This document shows, piece by piece, positions 1-12,141 of a stretch of DNA of 64,000 bases (position 1 is the first letter of the stretch; every line of letters begins with the position of its first letter). Below the pieces are notes generated by a model that saw only the letters and a list, made by a program, of their open reading frames with translations, had not been told where the DNA came from and made no database searches. The stretch is from assembly GCF_040436345.1 (NCBI RefSeq), contig NC_133221.1, positions 2,111,618 through 2,175,617 on the forward strand. The letters are read 5' to 3'. This stretch comes from Pagrus major. Its lineage: Eukaryota; Chordata; Actinopteri; Spariformes; Sparidae. The position numbers and the translations under genes are program-made.

Positions 1-1580
1 TGATGATTAAACCACTGTATTGTGTTAACTTGGAGTGAAATGTAACCACAAATGTAAGAGTGAAATCATGTAACCAAATATACCACACTTTTATTATTTT
101 TTAAAAATGCAGTACGAAGAATGATCAAAGCTAATGGGATATATTCAGAGGGAAACTTGTTTTTAAAAAAAGCTCAGGCCAGAGTCACTAAGAGCTAATG
201 GTGTGTTCTGAGGAAAGTACCTGTTTTTTTAAATAACCAAACTCAGAGAGTAGAAGCTACTGGTGTCAGGAACGGCAGGGCATGGACAGGTGCATCGGAA
301 AAATACCCGTCAGCAGAAGTGAGGAAGAGTAAGGATTGGTTGAGACCAAGAGGCCATGGGAGGACACTCCCAGTTTTTAGGCTTAAAACAAGACATCAAA
401 TGTATTAGATCAGATCAGTTGTTCATGGACATTGTCTGTGTATGATCTCAGCTCTCACTGCCGGCAATAAAAGCTTTACTGCACTCAGCTTTGAGGACTT
501 CTGGTGATTTTTGACTCCTGCTTTTTGGAAAACCTTCTGAACATCCAAGACTGAAGAAAAGCCGTTACACGACAGTGATTTAAAGATGGTTCCCAGCTTA
601 TTTTCTATCAGTTGACTTACTGATTAATCAGTTGTTTCATTAATAAAGTGGTGGATGTAACATAACTCTATAACATACTGTACGTTTGTATTTCTGTGAA
701 AAAATGAGACTTTAAATAAATCATGATGTCAAGGAAATACAGAGCAGTTCACAAGTTTAAGTTTCATTCTGATGCTCAAACATTCTCGTGTCTCTTTCTC
801 TTTTTCTCTGTCAGTCTCAGGAGGAAAGTGAAATGCAGGGTGGAAGTAACTAATTATATCCAGAGGTGGTAAAAGTACACAGTATCTGTACTCCAGTAGA
901 AGTTCAAATACTTGGTAAAAGTAGAAGTACTGATTCAATTTGTTTACTCCAGTAAAAGTAATGGAGTACAGGCTCTGACATGTACTCATAGTATCAGAGT
1001 AAAAAGTCTCCCTCTGAAGGACATTTGTGGTCAAAACTAACTGAAGCTCACGTCATATTAATATAATTCAAAGACTATTAAAGTTAAAGGTAGAGTCAGT
1101 AGGATTTGTCCCAGCTGTTCCTGAACGCACCACAAAGATAGTTGATGGTTGAGTCTCATTCCCAGGACGTCAAACAGCCACATGTTGGGTTGGTAAAGCG
1201 TCCCGAGCAGCAACAAAGAGAGAAAATAAGAAAATCTCTGCAGATACGAGACACTAACACGCCTTTTCTCCCCATTCAGCCTCCCTCTCTGTCTGTTCAC
1301 GTCTTCTTACGTCTTTGTTTCGTCTCGCTGCGTCTGCCGTGCGTGATGTGCTCTGATAGGTCGACATCAGTCTGGTGATGTTGGGAAGGCAGCGGCCTCT
1401 CCATTTTCCTCATACAACTCACAACTAACCGATAGCACGGGTTTCCCTATTTCATAATCCAAAAGGGGCTTTTACCTTTATCTTCTTACCTACTGGGGTT
1501 CTCGGGGAATTTCGGCTCTCAACTTATCCTTAATGAAGTTGCAGCTGTGACTCTGAAACATCAGTTTTATCAAACATGAT

Positions 1581-1912
1581 CTGGGCCGGACTGGGAGACT
1601 TTTTCAGGCCATGAGTCAGTCATGTAACCAGGCCACCCTGGCCTTGCCCACACACGCATGTTCACACCCACACCTACATGCATGGGCACGCATGCTCAAA
1701 ACAAACCAATCGTCTTGTCCTCCTCACATGCTACTGGCCTGAGTGGCCTCTGATTGGCCTGGCCTGCCTCTCTGACTTACGGCTGACCGGCAGCCTGTTA
1801 AAAAAAAAAAAAAAAAAAAAGAAAAAAGAGAGAGAGACGCAGGCCAGCAGGCCAATCATAGGCCGGCGCTTCGGGAATACTCCCGGTTCTCCCTATGGCC
1901 AGTCCGGGCCTG
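1581..1912. mobile_element. Non-autonomous hAT-type element (unit 1)
   Basis: The ends are inverted (CTGGGCCGGACTGG and CCAGTCCGGGCCTG) and the element is flanked by an 8-bp direct repeat AACATGAT at 1573-1580 and 1913-1920, the target-duplication length of hAT transposons. Unit 4 (about 45048) and unit 5 (about 50947) show the uninterrupted empty site. It carries an A-rich run at 1801-1820 and no coding capacity. The same insertion, much longer inside, is present in unit 2. Confidence 0.75.
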
Positions 1913-2144
1913 AACATGATGATGTGATGCCAAACACTGAGAAGGAAAAAACAGCAAACCCTTTGACTACTTGTTGATTTGGCACTGTCTGTATTACACA
2001 CCGTGGAGATCATTGGATTTTGCTGTGTTTGTGTGCTCTCTCTGCTGTCGTGTACTGAGACTTGGGGATTTTCTGGGGTGTGTTTATTCCTGAGAAGTGA
2101 TGAATTTAATGAAGAGCGGGAAACACAAGTGGACCTCCCGAAAG

Positions 2145-2152
2145 TATAAATA
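2145..2152 (+). promoter_or_regulatory. TATA-like box, unit 1 receptor gene
   Basis: TATAAATA lies 145 bases upstream of the leader ATG. The block around it, including a GGAAACACAAGTGG stretch (ETS-type GGAA core and a CAAGTG E-box-like site) just upstream, is kept in all five units. Assignment as the core promoter is inference from position and conservation. Confidence 0.5.
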
Positions 2153-2289
2153 GAAAGTATAAGAAGTGAAGCAGATTTGACAGAAATCATGAAACTAAAG
2201 CAACTTCAGCTTCCTGTTTGATCAGACAGACAGAGTGGAAGGAGTGAAGTGACAGAGACGGTTTTGTCTCCATCAGGATCAAACTCAGA

Positions 2290-5200
2290 ATGAAGATCCA
2301 CCACGTTCTGTTCTTCTGCTTCATCTCAGGTGAGGACTGATGACCTGACTGTCTCTTTAACGCAGCACCACACACTGCTTTGGGACATTTTATTTGTTAA
2401 TGTGGCTAAATGTTTGATGACACATGTTCTACAGTTGTTGTTGCTCCAGCTGATACAGAAATGATCATCTGTGTTCTGTGTTCATCTTTCCAACAGCTCT
2501 GTGTGGAGACACTGGGCTCGTCAGCGCAAAACTCAGCATTTTCACAGGAGCTGAGGGAGGAAGTGGTTCAATTAATTGCTATCCATCTCTGTCTGGAAAC
2601 AAGAAGTTCTTCTGTGAAGAAGAATGTAAAGCAGAAGATATTCTCGTTAAAACAGAAGATGTCAGAGCTCAGAATGGCAGATTCAGCACTGAATATAAAG
2701 TAGAATCTTCTGGAAGAGGAGTTCTGACTGTGACCATCACAGATCTGACCAAGTCTGACGCAGGACGGTACAGGTGTGGTTCGGGCACTGATTTGGTTCC
2801 AGACTCATACTCGGACTTTGTGATCAGAGTTTCTGATGGTGAGTTTCTACTGAAAGTCTTTAAACCTGATTTATTTAGTGAATTCAACGATGTAGGAATA
2901 TTTCTTTTATCTACATATGAAAACAATAGAATATATTATTATATATAAAAAAGGAATAAATGATTTATAAACTTTTTAAGACATTTGTGATTTGTAGTTC
3001 TGGACTATATTAATAAAAGATTTAATCAAATTATGGGAAGAATTGTAGTTATTCATGTTGTATGACCTTTCGGAGCAGCTGTCAGTGATGATCTGTGTTC
3101 ATGTGAAGCAAGAAATACTGAGATCAGACTGCAGCATTTCACAGACAGTAACTGTTGACTGTTTCTCTTTTCAACAGAACTGCCGGGTGGAAGCACTAGT
3201 TTTTTCCGTACAGATACTGAAGGAGAGAATATCACATTGGGATGCCTCGATACTGTTCAGAGTAAACAGAAGTTCCTGTGTAAGGACAAATGTGAAACAG
3301 AAGAGGACATTATCATTGAAACTGATGCCAACAGAGCCCAGAGTGGAAGATACAGCATTGAATATAAAGAAGGATCTACATTTGGACTGCATGTAACCAT
3401 CACAAATGCAAGCAAATTGGACACAGGATGGTACAAGTGTGGCTACGGCAGAGCTTTGTCTCCAGATTCATCCTACCCATTCTCGATCCTCGTCATTCCT
3501 GGTGAGTGTTTATTAAAATCACATGAATATGTACCTTTTCTCCAAAAGTGATCATGAAAAACGTGTTTGCTTCCTTTGTCATTTTATTTATTCTGCAAAA
3601 ATGTTTTTTTAAATGACCTGACAACAGCAGAAATGAAAATATGACCAGAACGTTTATATTTAGCATGTAGAAAAACAATAAATAATTGGTTGAAAACCAA
3701 AAATAAAGTTAAAAGCATCACAAATACTTAAAAAGAGAACTACTACCTGTTTGACCTGCTGATAGAGAGATGACAGGGAATTAGAAGAGGTGGACGTGAA
3801 CCTTCAGCCACAATAGCAACCCTAGCAGTACATTTCAATTATCTGCAGTTATGTTCACATTCAATATGTGGAAGGTCACATTAATACTTTTTTTTAATGT
3901 TGTTGGAAAAATACCATAATATGGATTACTGTTATTTGCATGTAAATTCTCTACATATCACAGGTTTATACACAAAAGTGTCCTCTATAGTTTTATCAAT
4001 TTTAGGTGATATAAAGCCGTTCCACTCTTTTTGCATTGTTTTATTTCATTTTTATTGTATTTAGATGAAGTTAGAGATACTTTCTTTGTGTTCAGTAAAA
4101 CTTAGACCTTCTGTCATCAACAAAAATCAAATCATCAGAATTAGCTGAACCATAAATTAACAAACATTGTAAACATATGTCCAGTATGTTCGTTGTGTAT
4201 GATTGATGCCTTTAATTATGATACTTACTGGTTTTCGCACCTGACTGATTATCTTGTATTCCTACATTTTGTTATATTTGTATATATTTACACTCATTCG
4301 TACATGGTGGATTTCTCTGCATCAGTATCTATTCAGTATCTTATTTCATTGTCTTTTCATTGTCCACAGATCCGTCCAAACCAAACCAGACTCCACCACC
4401 TTTTTCAACATCAGTCCCATCAGCCTCCACACCAACAACGCAGAGTTTAAAACTCAGTTCAGAAAGTGTCATCGCCTCGTCGTCTTTTCCTAAAACCACC
4501 AACCAGCCTTCAGCTGCAGGTACGGTTCATTAAGACTGCTGACCATCAAACTCCACCTCCATCTCACCTTGAATTTTACAACACAGGTGTTTTCTTCACA
4601 GTAGTGCAAAGAGTGAGAGGAAGTTTAATGACGTAACACTCACCAGGTTTTGTGCATCATCCAAACTACATGAGACACATTTTCTTACAACAAGGAAATA
4701 AATTGCAATCATTTTCCTTCTTTTTGGACCCTGTGTACACTTCCTATCTCTCTCTCCCCCCTTCTCTCCCTCTCTCCCTCTACATATACTGTAGAGGAGT
4801 TCAGTAAAATCTATCATTAAGAAATGGAAGGAATATGGCACATGTGTAAATCTGCCTGAGCCTCCCTCACCAGTGTTTCTATCTCCCAGGTCGCTGCCCC
4901 AACAATCCGGTGTTGTGCCCACTTCACACGGGGCACCATTATGTAGTTTGGGTTAAATTTGGCTATCAATAATAATTAATGATTATCAGGGCTAATCATT
5001 AATTATGATTAATAATAAGATCCAATTTACATAAGATCACCTTGGGGCACCACCCTTGAAGAAGAGAAAAGATAGCCAATTCACCAAATCAGTCTCAGAA
5101 AAAGTACTAAACTGTTTGTAACTCTGATTAATAATTAACTTAATAACTACAACCAAGTGAAGAGTGTTTCAGCTAGTAATGGTCGAAGGATTTTGGAGTT

Positions 5201-5324
5201 CTTGACAGAGTAGAGGTTGGCAACATTCACTCTTGTACAGTATTAAATAGGCAGCTTGAAGGTTCAAAAGTCCTTTATTTACACAAAGATGAAAACACAC
5301 TAACTAACATGTACTATATACAGG

Positions 5325-5380
<56 letters not shown>

Positions 5381-6672
5381 TGTGACGTGATGCCAAGTTA
5401 TGGAAGATGGTTAGTTGTATGCAAAGACCCTGAGTCTGTGTGAAACATCATTTGACTAACGTCGAATTAGCCGTCTAGGAGAGCAAACTACCAATAACCT
5501 GACCTGAGATCGTAATAACACTCAAACAGTGGACACACATAAATTGAACACATGTGCATTACATCAACCAGAGTTTAAAGTCATGTGCTTAGCCATGCTA
5601 TGCTATGCTATCTAAGCCCAGTTCAACGTTACCAGTCTCTAAGAAAAGGTGCTGGTGGTTGCAGGAGAACGTTGGGATATACTATAATATGGATTACTGT
5701 TATTTGCATGTAAATTCTCTACATATTACAGGTTTATACACAAAAGTGTCCTCTGTGGTTTTATTAATTTTAGGTGATATAAAGCCGCCCCACTCTTTTT
5801 GTCTTGTTTTATTTCATTTTTATTGTATTAAGTTGAAGTTAGAGCTACTTTCTTTGTTTTCAGGAAAACTTAGACCTTCTGTCATCAACAAAAATCAAAT
5901 CATCAGAATTAGCTGAACCATAAATTACCAAACATTATAAACATATGTCCAGTATGTTCGTTGTGTATGATTTATGCTTTTAATTATGATACTTACTGGT
6001 TTTCGCACCTGACTGATTATCTTGTATTCCTACATTTTGTTATATTTGTATATATTTTCACTTATTCATTCATGGTGGATTTCTCTGCATCAGTATCTCT
6101 TCAGTATCTTATTATTTCATTGTCTTTTCATTGTCCACAGATCCGTCCAAACCAAACCAGACTCCACCACCTTTTTCAACATCAGTCCCATCAGCCTCCA
6201 CACCAACAACGCAGAGTTTAAAACTCAGTTCAGAAAGTGTCATCGCCTCGTCGTCTTTCCCTAAAATCACCAACCAGCCTTCAGCTGCAGGTACGGTTCA
6301 TTAAGACTGCTGACCATCAAACTCCACCTCCATCTCACCTTAAATTTTACAGCACAGGTGTTTTCCTCACAGTAGTGCAAAGAGTGAGAGGAAGTTTAAT
6401 GATGCAACATGCAAACCACATGAGACACATTTTCTTACAACAAGGAAATAAATTACCATCATTTTCCTTCTTTGTGGACCCTGTGTACACTTCCTGTCTC
6501 TCTCTCTCCAGTCTGCTCCAGTGTCCCTCACCCAGGTTACATCTGGGGTCTGGTTGTTTTACTGGTGGTTGTTTTTCTGCTGATCCTCTACATATGGAAG
6601 ATGAGGAGGGACTTCAGGTCAAGCATCAGAAACACAGAGGTGATTTTCTCCAACTCCACACACCGTCCTTGA
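2290..6672 (+). CDS. CD300/CMRF35-like (pIgR-like) two-Ig-domain membrane receptor, unit 1
   Basis: Exons by frame and GT-AG sites: leader 2290-2329, Ig1 2497-2838, Ig2 3178-3501, stalk 4370-4519, second stalk 6141-6290, transmembrane/tail 6512-6672 with TGA. All joins are phase 1; the product is 388 residues with both stalks or 338 with one. The leader begins [13 protein letters not shown]. Each Ig domain has the extra close cysteine pair typical of CD300/pIgR V domains (CEEEC-like segment) and the DAGRYRCG or DTGWYKCG signature. The stalk is Pro/Ser/Thr rich. The helix (GYIWGLVV...) has no charged residue, and the 24-residue tail has no tyrosine, so no ITIM or ITAM. It probably sits at the surface of myeloid or epithelial cells and binds lipid or Ig-type ligands, by family analogy only. 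The exact orthologue (CMRF35-like molecule versus pIgR-like) is not decidable here. Confidence 0.85.
4370..4519 (+). other. First stalk exon of unit 1 receptor
   Basis: This 150-base exon encodes about 50 residues rich in Pro, Ser and Thr, likely a mucin-like O-glycosylated stalk. It is followed by intron sequence that leads towards a transmembrane exon in unit 4, but here the expected transmembrane exon is missing at about 4750-4790 and foreign sequence begins. The exon is still open and phase 1 at both ends, so it can be spliced to the second stalk exon or skipped. Confidence 0.75.
4796..4865 (+). mobile_element. Tc1-like transposase remnant
   Basis: One frame reads SSVKSIIKKWKEYGTCVNLP, which matches the N-terminal helix-turn-helix region of Tc1-type transposases (SIIKKWKEYG motif). 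It is a short, broken remnant exactly where the first copy of the transmembrane exon should be. Confidence 0.6.
4870..5665 (-). mobile_element. Probable LTR-element fragment (minus orientation)
   Basis: Read on the minus strand, a sequence ending ...CTACA is followed by TGGTGCCCCGTGTGAAG, which looks like a primer-binding site next to a 5' LTR end. A TTTATT (AATAAA on the minus strand) lies near 5276. The limits are uncertain and no coding sequence is present. It separates the two stalk exons of unit 1. It could be another type of repeat. Confidence 0.35.
5328..5384. repeat. (TG)n microsatellite
   Basis: Nearly uninterrupted TG dinucleotide run inside the insertion between the two stalk exons of unit 1. 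Confidence 0.95.
6141..6290 (+). other. Second stalk exon of unit 1 receptor
   Basis: Near-identical copy of the exon at 4370-4519, with the same acceptor (TTGTCCACAG) and donor (GGTACGG). The upstream intron copy resumes at about 5680, so the 3' part of intron 3 plus this exon were duplicated. This copy is the one directly followed by the transmembrane exon. Confidence 0.8.
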
Positions 6673-6690
6673 CAGTTTCTACCACTGCAT

Positions 6691-6696
6691 AATAAA
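6691..6696 (+). terminator. Poly(A) signal, unit 1 receptor
   Basis: AATAAA 19 bases after the stop codon; in the other units this site reads ACTATAAAA and the signal is lost, so later AATAAA motifs would be used there. Confidence 0.5.
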
Positions 6697-7119
6697 ACCG
6701 TTTCTGACACAATTGCTTCTTGACTTCACACAGAAGTAGAATGAAGCAGGCGTTGATTTTGCCAACTGAAACACTGTCTAATTAGAACAGGTGAATGTGT
6801 GCTGCCCTCTGCTGCCCTCTGCTGGACAACAAGTAAATTAAATTAATCTCCTCATTTTGTTTTTTTAGTTGTGATTTGGCCTTAATGTAGCATGGAAGTT
6901 CAATTCATAATGAAGAACAATTTATTTGGAAAATAAACACACAAAGATTTGAATCGACCACAAAAAAGACATTTAAAAATGATTTATGAACATAAAGAGA
7001 ACTAAAAAACCACGACACTAACTCAGGACAACCGAAAAGTAACTGAGCTAAAACACAACAGAACAAAAGCCCAGGCCCTCAGGTTAATGTAAACTTTCCA
7101 TTTTCCTGTTGGATTCATT

Positions 7120-7120
<1 letters not shown>

Positions 7121-7176
<56 letters not shown>

Positions 7177-7340
7177 CTTTATTTGTTTAACGCCAGTTCA
7201 CACCAAAAGTCATCTCATGACATTTTCCAAACTGAGCAGGTCTAGACCGTACTCCTCCATTCATTTTTCCACATTTCCCCCATGAGCAAGCACAAGAGTC
7301 TTTTAACAGGCAGAAACCTCGACCAGAACCGGACTCAATG
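7121..7340. repeat. (CAAT)n tract and dispersed-repeat fragment
   Basis: A (CAAT)n run to about 7175 is followed by a fragment with the wording of a common teleost dispersed repeat (TTTATTTGTTTAACGCC..., AACAGGCAGAAACCTCGACC). Unit 3 retains the same fragment at 30354-30560. Units 2 and 4 have lost it through a deletion directly joining (CAAT)n to ATATGATATTC. Confidence 0.55.
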
Positions 7341-9576
7341 GTACCTATGAGATGCCTTTTAAAATGAGAACCATGAAAAAGAGCCTTGACTCTACATTTA
7401 ATGGCTGCTGTGCTCTCAGGACCGGCTCACACACTGTGGATGTTCTGTTCCTGTGATCTTACAAAATAATGTTACACATTGATGATATGTTTACTCGTGA
7501 TATTCAGAGTCACGCAGGTTATCTCTATACTGTTGGTAGTCTGTTAGTTAGCTTGGCCCCCAAGATTTGTCTATCACACATTATCTGGTCTGTTGCAATG
7601 AATACTGCTGCACAACAGCTGTGATGTCATTTCCTGTCACCTTGGTAAAGTTGTCGATCTTATTTTCAGATCCCTTTCACCTGTAAGGATTTGGCTCCAG
7701 CCTCCACATGTGAAGACTCCGCCGTCAAAACTTGCAGTGATTAGGAACAAACCTGCACCGCTCACACATACAGCACTCAGATTATCTGTAGGTTCTGGAT
7801 CTGTGTCACTAATATGTTGATCTGTTACTTCAATAAAAGTACTAATACCACACTGTAAATATACTCTGTTAAAAGTCCTGCAATTAAACTGTTACTGCAG
7901 TAAAAGTATGTAAGAATAATCAGGAACATGTGCTTAAAGTATGAAAAGTAAAAGTACTCAGTGTAGTAAAATGTTTCATTCTGGATTAATCTGCTGATTA
8001 TTGTTGTTGATTAATCATTCAGAAAAGTGAGAAATGTGGTGACAGTGAGCCAGAGCCCAAAGTGACACCTTCATACTGTTTGTTTTGACCAACAAACAGT
8101 CTAAACCTCAACATTATTACAAATACATCAAAATTAGTACAATTGTTTAAAGAAAAAGCATCAAATCGTCACATTTGTGAAGTTGGAGCCATGAAATGTT
8201 TTTACATGAAAAAGGACCAGAGTGATGTAGTGTAATATAACCATAAGTAAGTAGTTAGTGGTTAATGACAACTGGTAATAAGTACCGAGATGTTAAAGAA
8301 GCTAATCAAAATGTGAAGGAATCATAAATGAATGGTTAAAACATGCATTACTCTGCACTAGTTGATTGAACGTGCACCTGTTGATCGGATTGATGATTAA
8401 ACTACTGTATTGTGTTAACTTGGAGTGAAATGTAACCACAAATGTAAGAGTGAAATCATGTAACCAAATATACCACACTTTTATTATTTTTAAAAAATGC
8501 AGTACGAAGAATGATCAAAGCTAATGGGATATATTCAGAGGGAAACTTGTTTTTTAAAAAAGCTCAGGCCGGAGTCACTAAGAGCTGATGGTGTGTTCTG
8601 AGGAAAGTACCTGTTTTTTTAAATAACCAAACTCAGAGAGTAGAAGCTACTGGTGTCAGGAACGGCAGGGCACGGACAGGTGCATCGGAAAAATACCCGT
8701 CAGCAGAAGTGAGGAAGAGTAAGGATTGGTTGAGACCAAGAGGCCATGGGAGGACACTCCCAGTTTTTAGGCTTAAAACAAGACAAGACAAGACAATAAA
8801 AGCTTTACTGCACTCAGCTTTGAGGACTTCTGGTGATTTTTGACTCCTGCTTTTTGGAAAACCTTCTGAACATCCAAGACTGAAGAAAAGTCGTTACTCG
8901 ACAGTGATTGTAAAGATGGTTCCCAGCTTATTTTCTATCAGTTGACTTACTGATTAATCAATTGTTTGATTAATAAAGTGGTGGATGTAACATAACTCTA
9001 TAACATACTGTACGTTTGTATTTCTGTGAAAAAATGAGACTTTAAATAAATCATGATGTCAAGGAAATACAGAGCAGTTCACAAGTTTAAGTTTCATTCT
9101 GATGCTCAAACATTCTCGTGTCTCTTCCTCTTTTTCTCTGTCAGTCTCAGGAGGAAAGTGAAATGCAGGGTGGAAGTAACTAATTATATCCAGAGGTGGT
9201 AAAAGTACACAGTATCTGTACTCCAGTAGAAGTTCAAATACTTGGTAAAAGTAGAAGTACTGATTCAATTTGTTTACTCCAGTAAAAGTAATGGAGTACA
9301 GGCTCTGACATGTACTCAGAGTATCAGAGTAAAAAGTCTCCCTCTGAAGGACATTTGTGGTCAAAGCTAACTGAAGCTCACGTCATATTAATATAATTCA
9401 AAGACTATTAAAGTTAAAGGTAGAGTCAGTAGGATTTGTCCCAGCTGTTCCTGAACGCACCACAAAGATAGTTGATAGTTGAGTCTCATTCCCAGGACGT
9501 CAAACAGCCACATGTTGGGTTGGTAAAGCGTCCGAGCAGCAACAAAGAGAGAAAATAAGAAACTCTCTGCAGATAC

Positions 9577-10131
9577 TGATAAGGATAAAATATATCATGC
9601 TTGTTTATGCCATGTATATGCTCATTAAGCTTGCCAGTATCATGTGTTTAAATCTATTAATATCTCATGCTGTACTTTCCCTGTCCTTAAGAAACACCTC
9701 GCACCCTGTTCTTTTAGGAAGTGATTCACTCAAGACTGGAGTGTAAAACAGGAAGTGAGGAGGCGAGACGCTCTAACTGTAGTATCTGTGACAAGAGGAA
9801 AGTTAAAAGTTGATATAAAGGTCAGGAAGTTGTTTTTGTCTGATAAGAGGATCTAGACACTTGACCTTAAACTGCCCCCTGAAAGAGGAACAGCGCTCCC
9901 ATGTTTGCTGAACTTTCGCTGATCTCTGAAAGAGGAACAGCGCTCTGTGTAAAAGTTAACACCCATTTTGCTTAATAAAAAGAGAGGAGACGGAAGGGAC
10001 GAGCAGAGCGTTTTGGGGATATGTAACTCTGCACGTCTCCTGCCGCTCTCCTTGCATGTAAGAAATTGAACGCCTTGTCTGACTCTCTTTGTGTGTGTTT
10101 TTAATAATGTTCTAGGTGATTAAACCTGACA
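9577..10131 (+). mobile_element. Solo LTR, ERV- or gypsy-type (unit 2 5' flank)
   Basis: A 555-base insertion begins TGATAAGG and ends CCTGACA, with a 5-bp direct repeat GATAC at 9572-9576 and 10132-10136. Units 1 and 5 show the empty site with a single GATAC. It has an AATAAA near 9974 and an internal duplication of CTGAAAGAGGAACAGCGCT. No internal retroelement genes remain. Confidence 0.7.
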
Positions 10132-10529
10132 GATACGAGACACTAACACGACTTTTCTCCCCATTCCAGCCTCCCTCTCTGTCTGCTTACGTCTTCTTAC
10201 GTCTTTGTTTCGTCTCGCTGCGTCTGCCGTGCGTGATGTGCTCTGATAGGTCGACATCAGTCTTGTGATGTTGGGAAGGCGGCGTGCAATGACGCCAAAT
10301 AGTTATTTTTTCACCAACGGGGCCTTTTCTCCTGCCTTTAGACACCTCTCCATTTTCCTCATACAACTCACAACTAACCGATAGCACGGGTTTCCCTATT
10401 TCATAATCCAAAAGTGGCTTTTACCTTTATCTTCTTACCTACTGGGGTTCTCGGGGAATTTCAGCTCTCAACTTATCCTTAATGAAGTTGCAGCTGTGAC
10501 TCTGACACATCAGTTTTATCAAACATGAT

Positions 10530-10634
10530 CAGGGCCGGACTGGGAGACTTTTTCAGGCCATGAGTCAGTCATGTAACCAGGCCACCCTGGCCTTGCCCAC
10601 ACACGCACACGCACACACACACACACGCACACGC

Positions 10635-10681
<47 letters not shown>

Positions 10682-11763
10682 GCATTCCAAATAGAAGTCC
10701 ACATATGGGACCTATTGTACAATCTAAGGTTGAATATACAGTAACTTTTATGTTTGGGCTGGTAAATAGAGTAACACAACAATCCACTAACACACTTCAT
10801 AGAAGAGAATAAAGGTTTTACATAATAAGTAGTGCGAAGGTTACAGCTATACATAAAAAGTCATGTCATGTAGAATATCAACTGCCTCATTGGCACATAT
10901 TTTTTATGTGCAGCCTACAATATAACCTAATAAACAAAGACAACTAAGTCCAAACAAGTCCAAATCAAACAGTTAATCAGCTGTGAGGGGACAGCCTCTG
11001 AACACATGTTCACAGAACACATGCACGCACACACGCACTGACAGACACATATATGCAATGTATAATACAGTCCGAGAGCATAGTTCCTAATAAGCAATCA
11101 CATAATATTGACTAATATTTTATATAGGCTCTAATTATCATGTTTGGGCTGGGATACATAACAGCAAGTCAGCAACAGACAGCAACATTCAACAACACTA
11201 GCGCTTAATAGAATAATGCTGTAGTGCCAAGACAGCTATTATTACAAATGAGAGCCATTTATGTCAAATGGCAGCGCCTGGTGGTGTTCATATGTCTGCA
11301 ACATGTTGCATGTTGTTGCTCTACTGTAGAAATGATTCTGTACCTTCTGCCAACTGCTCTGCACCGGCTCCTCCTGAAGCACCAGCAGGACTGATGTCAC
11401 CACCATCACCACCTTTGAATAGCAAACATATGCTTACAGTGTTTTTCCATACACTATAGTTCATACAGTAAGATAGTGTAGCCTATGTCTCACTTGATTT
11501 GCCCTTGTATTCATGTACATACTGCTGAATAAATTAGTCAATTTTAGGCATTTGGCCGCGTCTTCCTCCAGCGCCTTTCTTTTTTTCCTCCTCACATGCT
11601 ACTGGCCTGAGTGGCCTCTGATTGGCCTGGCCTGCCTCTCTGACTTACGGCTGACCGGCAGCCTGTTAAAAAAAATAAATAAAAAAAAATAAAAATAGCA
11701 GGCCAATCATAGGCCGGCGCTTCTGGAATACTCCCGGTTCTCCCTATGGCCAGTCCAGGCCTG
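10530..11763. mobile_element. hAT-type element, long copy (unit 2)
   Basis: Same insertion site as the unit 1 copy: ends CAGGGCCGGACTGG and CCAGTCCAGGCCTG, 8-bp duplication AACATGAT at 10522-10529 and 11764-11771. It contains about 900 bases missing from unit 1, starting with an (AC)n tract, with no recognisable transposase. Either unit 1 lost the interior or unit 2 gained DNA. Confidence 0.7.
10597..10679. repeat. (AC)n microsatellite
   Basis: Runs of AC with a few CG variants inside the long hAT-type element. Confidence 0.95.
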
Positions 11764-11996
11764 AACATGATGATGTGATGTCAAACACTGAGAAGGAAAA
11801 ATCAGCAAACCCTTTGACTACTTGTTGATTTGGCACTGTCTGTATTACACACTTCGGAGATCATTGGATTTTGCTGTGTTTGTGTGCTGTCTCTGCTGTC
11901 GTGTACTGAGACTTGGGGATTTACTGGGGTGTGTTTATTCCTTAGAAGTGATGAATTTAAAAAAAAAGCAGGAAACACAAGTGGACCTCCCAAAAG

Positions 11997-12004
11997 TATA
12001 AATA
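11997..12004 (+). promoter_or_regulatory. TATA-like box, unit 2 chimeric gene
   Basis: TATAAATA 145 bases before the leader ATG, in the same conserved block as the other units. This suggests that the chimeric gene inherited the receptor array's promoter. Confidence 0.5.
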
Positions 12005-12141
12005 GAAAGTATAAGAAGTGAAGCACATTTGTCAGAAATCATGAAACTAAAGCAGCTCAGCTTCCTCTTTGATCAGACAGAGTAGAGTGGAAGGAGTGAA
12101 GTGACAGAGACGGTTTTGTCTCCATCAGGATCAAACTCAGA

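Larger units (their letters stand above)
1..8390 (+). repeat. Tandem gene unit 1 of a five-copy array
   Basis: The first bases recur almost unchanged at 8391, 21963, 32404 and 49622, so the region is one head-to-tail repeat unit containing a receptor gene with its flanks. The stretch before the promoter (1-2144) has no gene I can support, only array flank plus one hAT-type insertion. The stretch after the gene (6700-8390) holds a (CAAT)n tract, a dispersed-repeat fragment and one degenerate copy of the 21-bp motif that is hugely expanded in unit 2. The anchor is only a convenient phase, not a proven duplication breakpoint. Confidence 0.9.

Noticed and set aside
729-1034. 101-codon minus-strand ORF repeated in units 1 and 2
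   Set aside because: It is conserved only because the flank is duplicated. There is no recognisable domain, and the segment is deleted in units 4 and 5.
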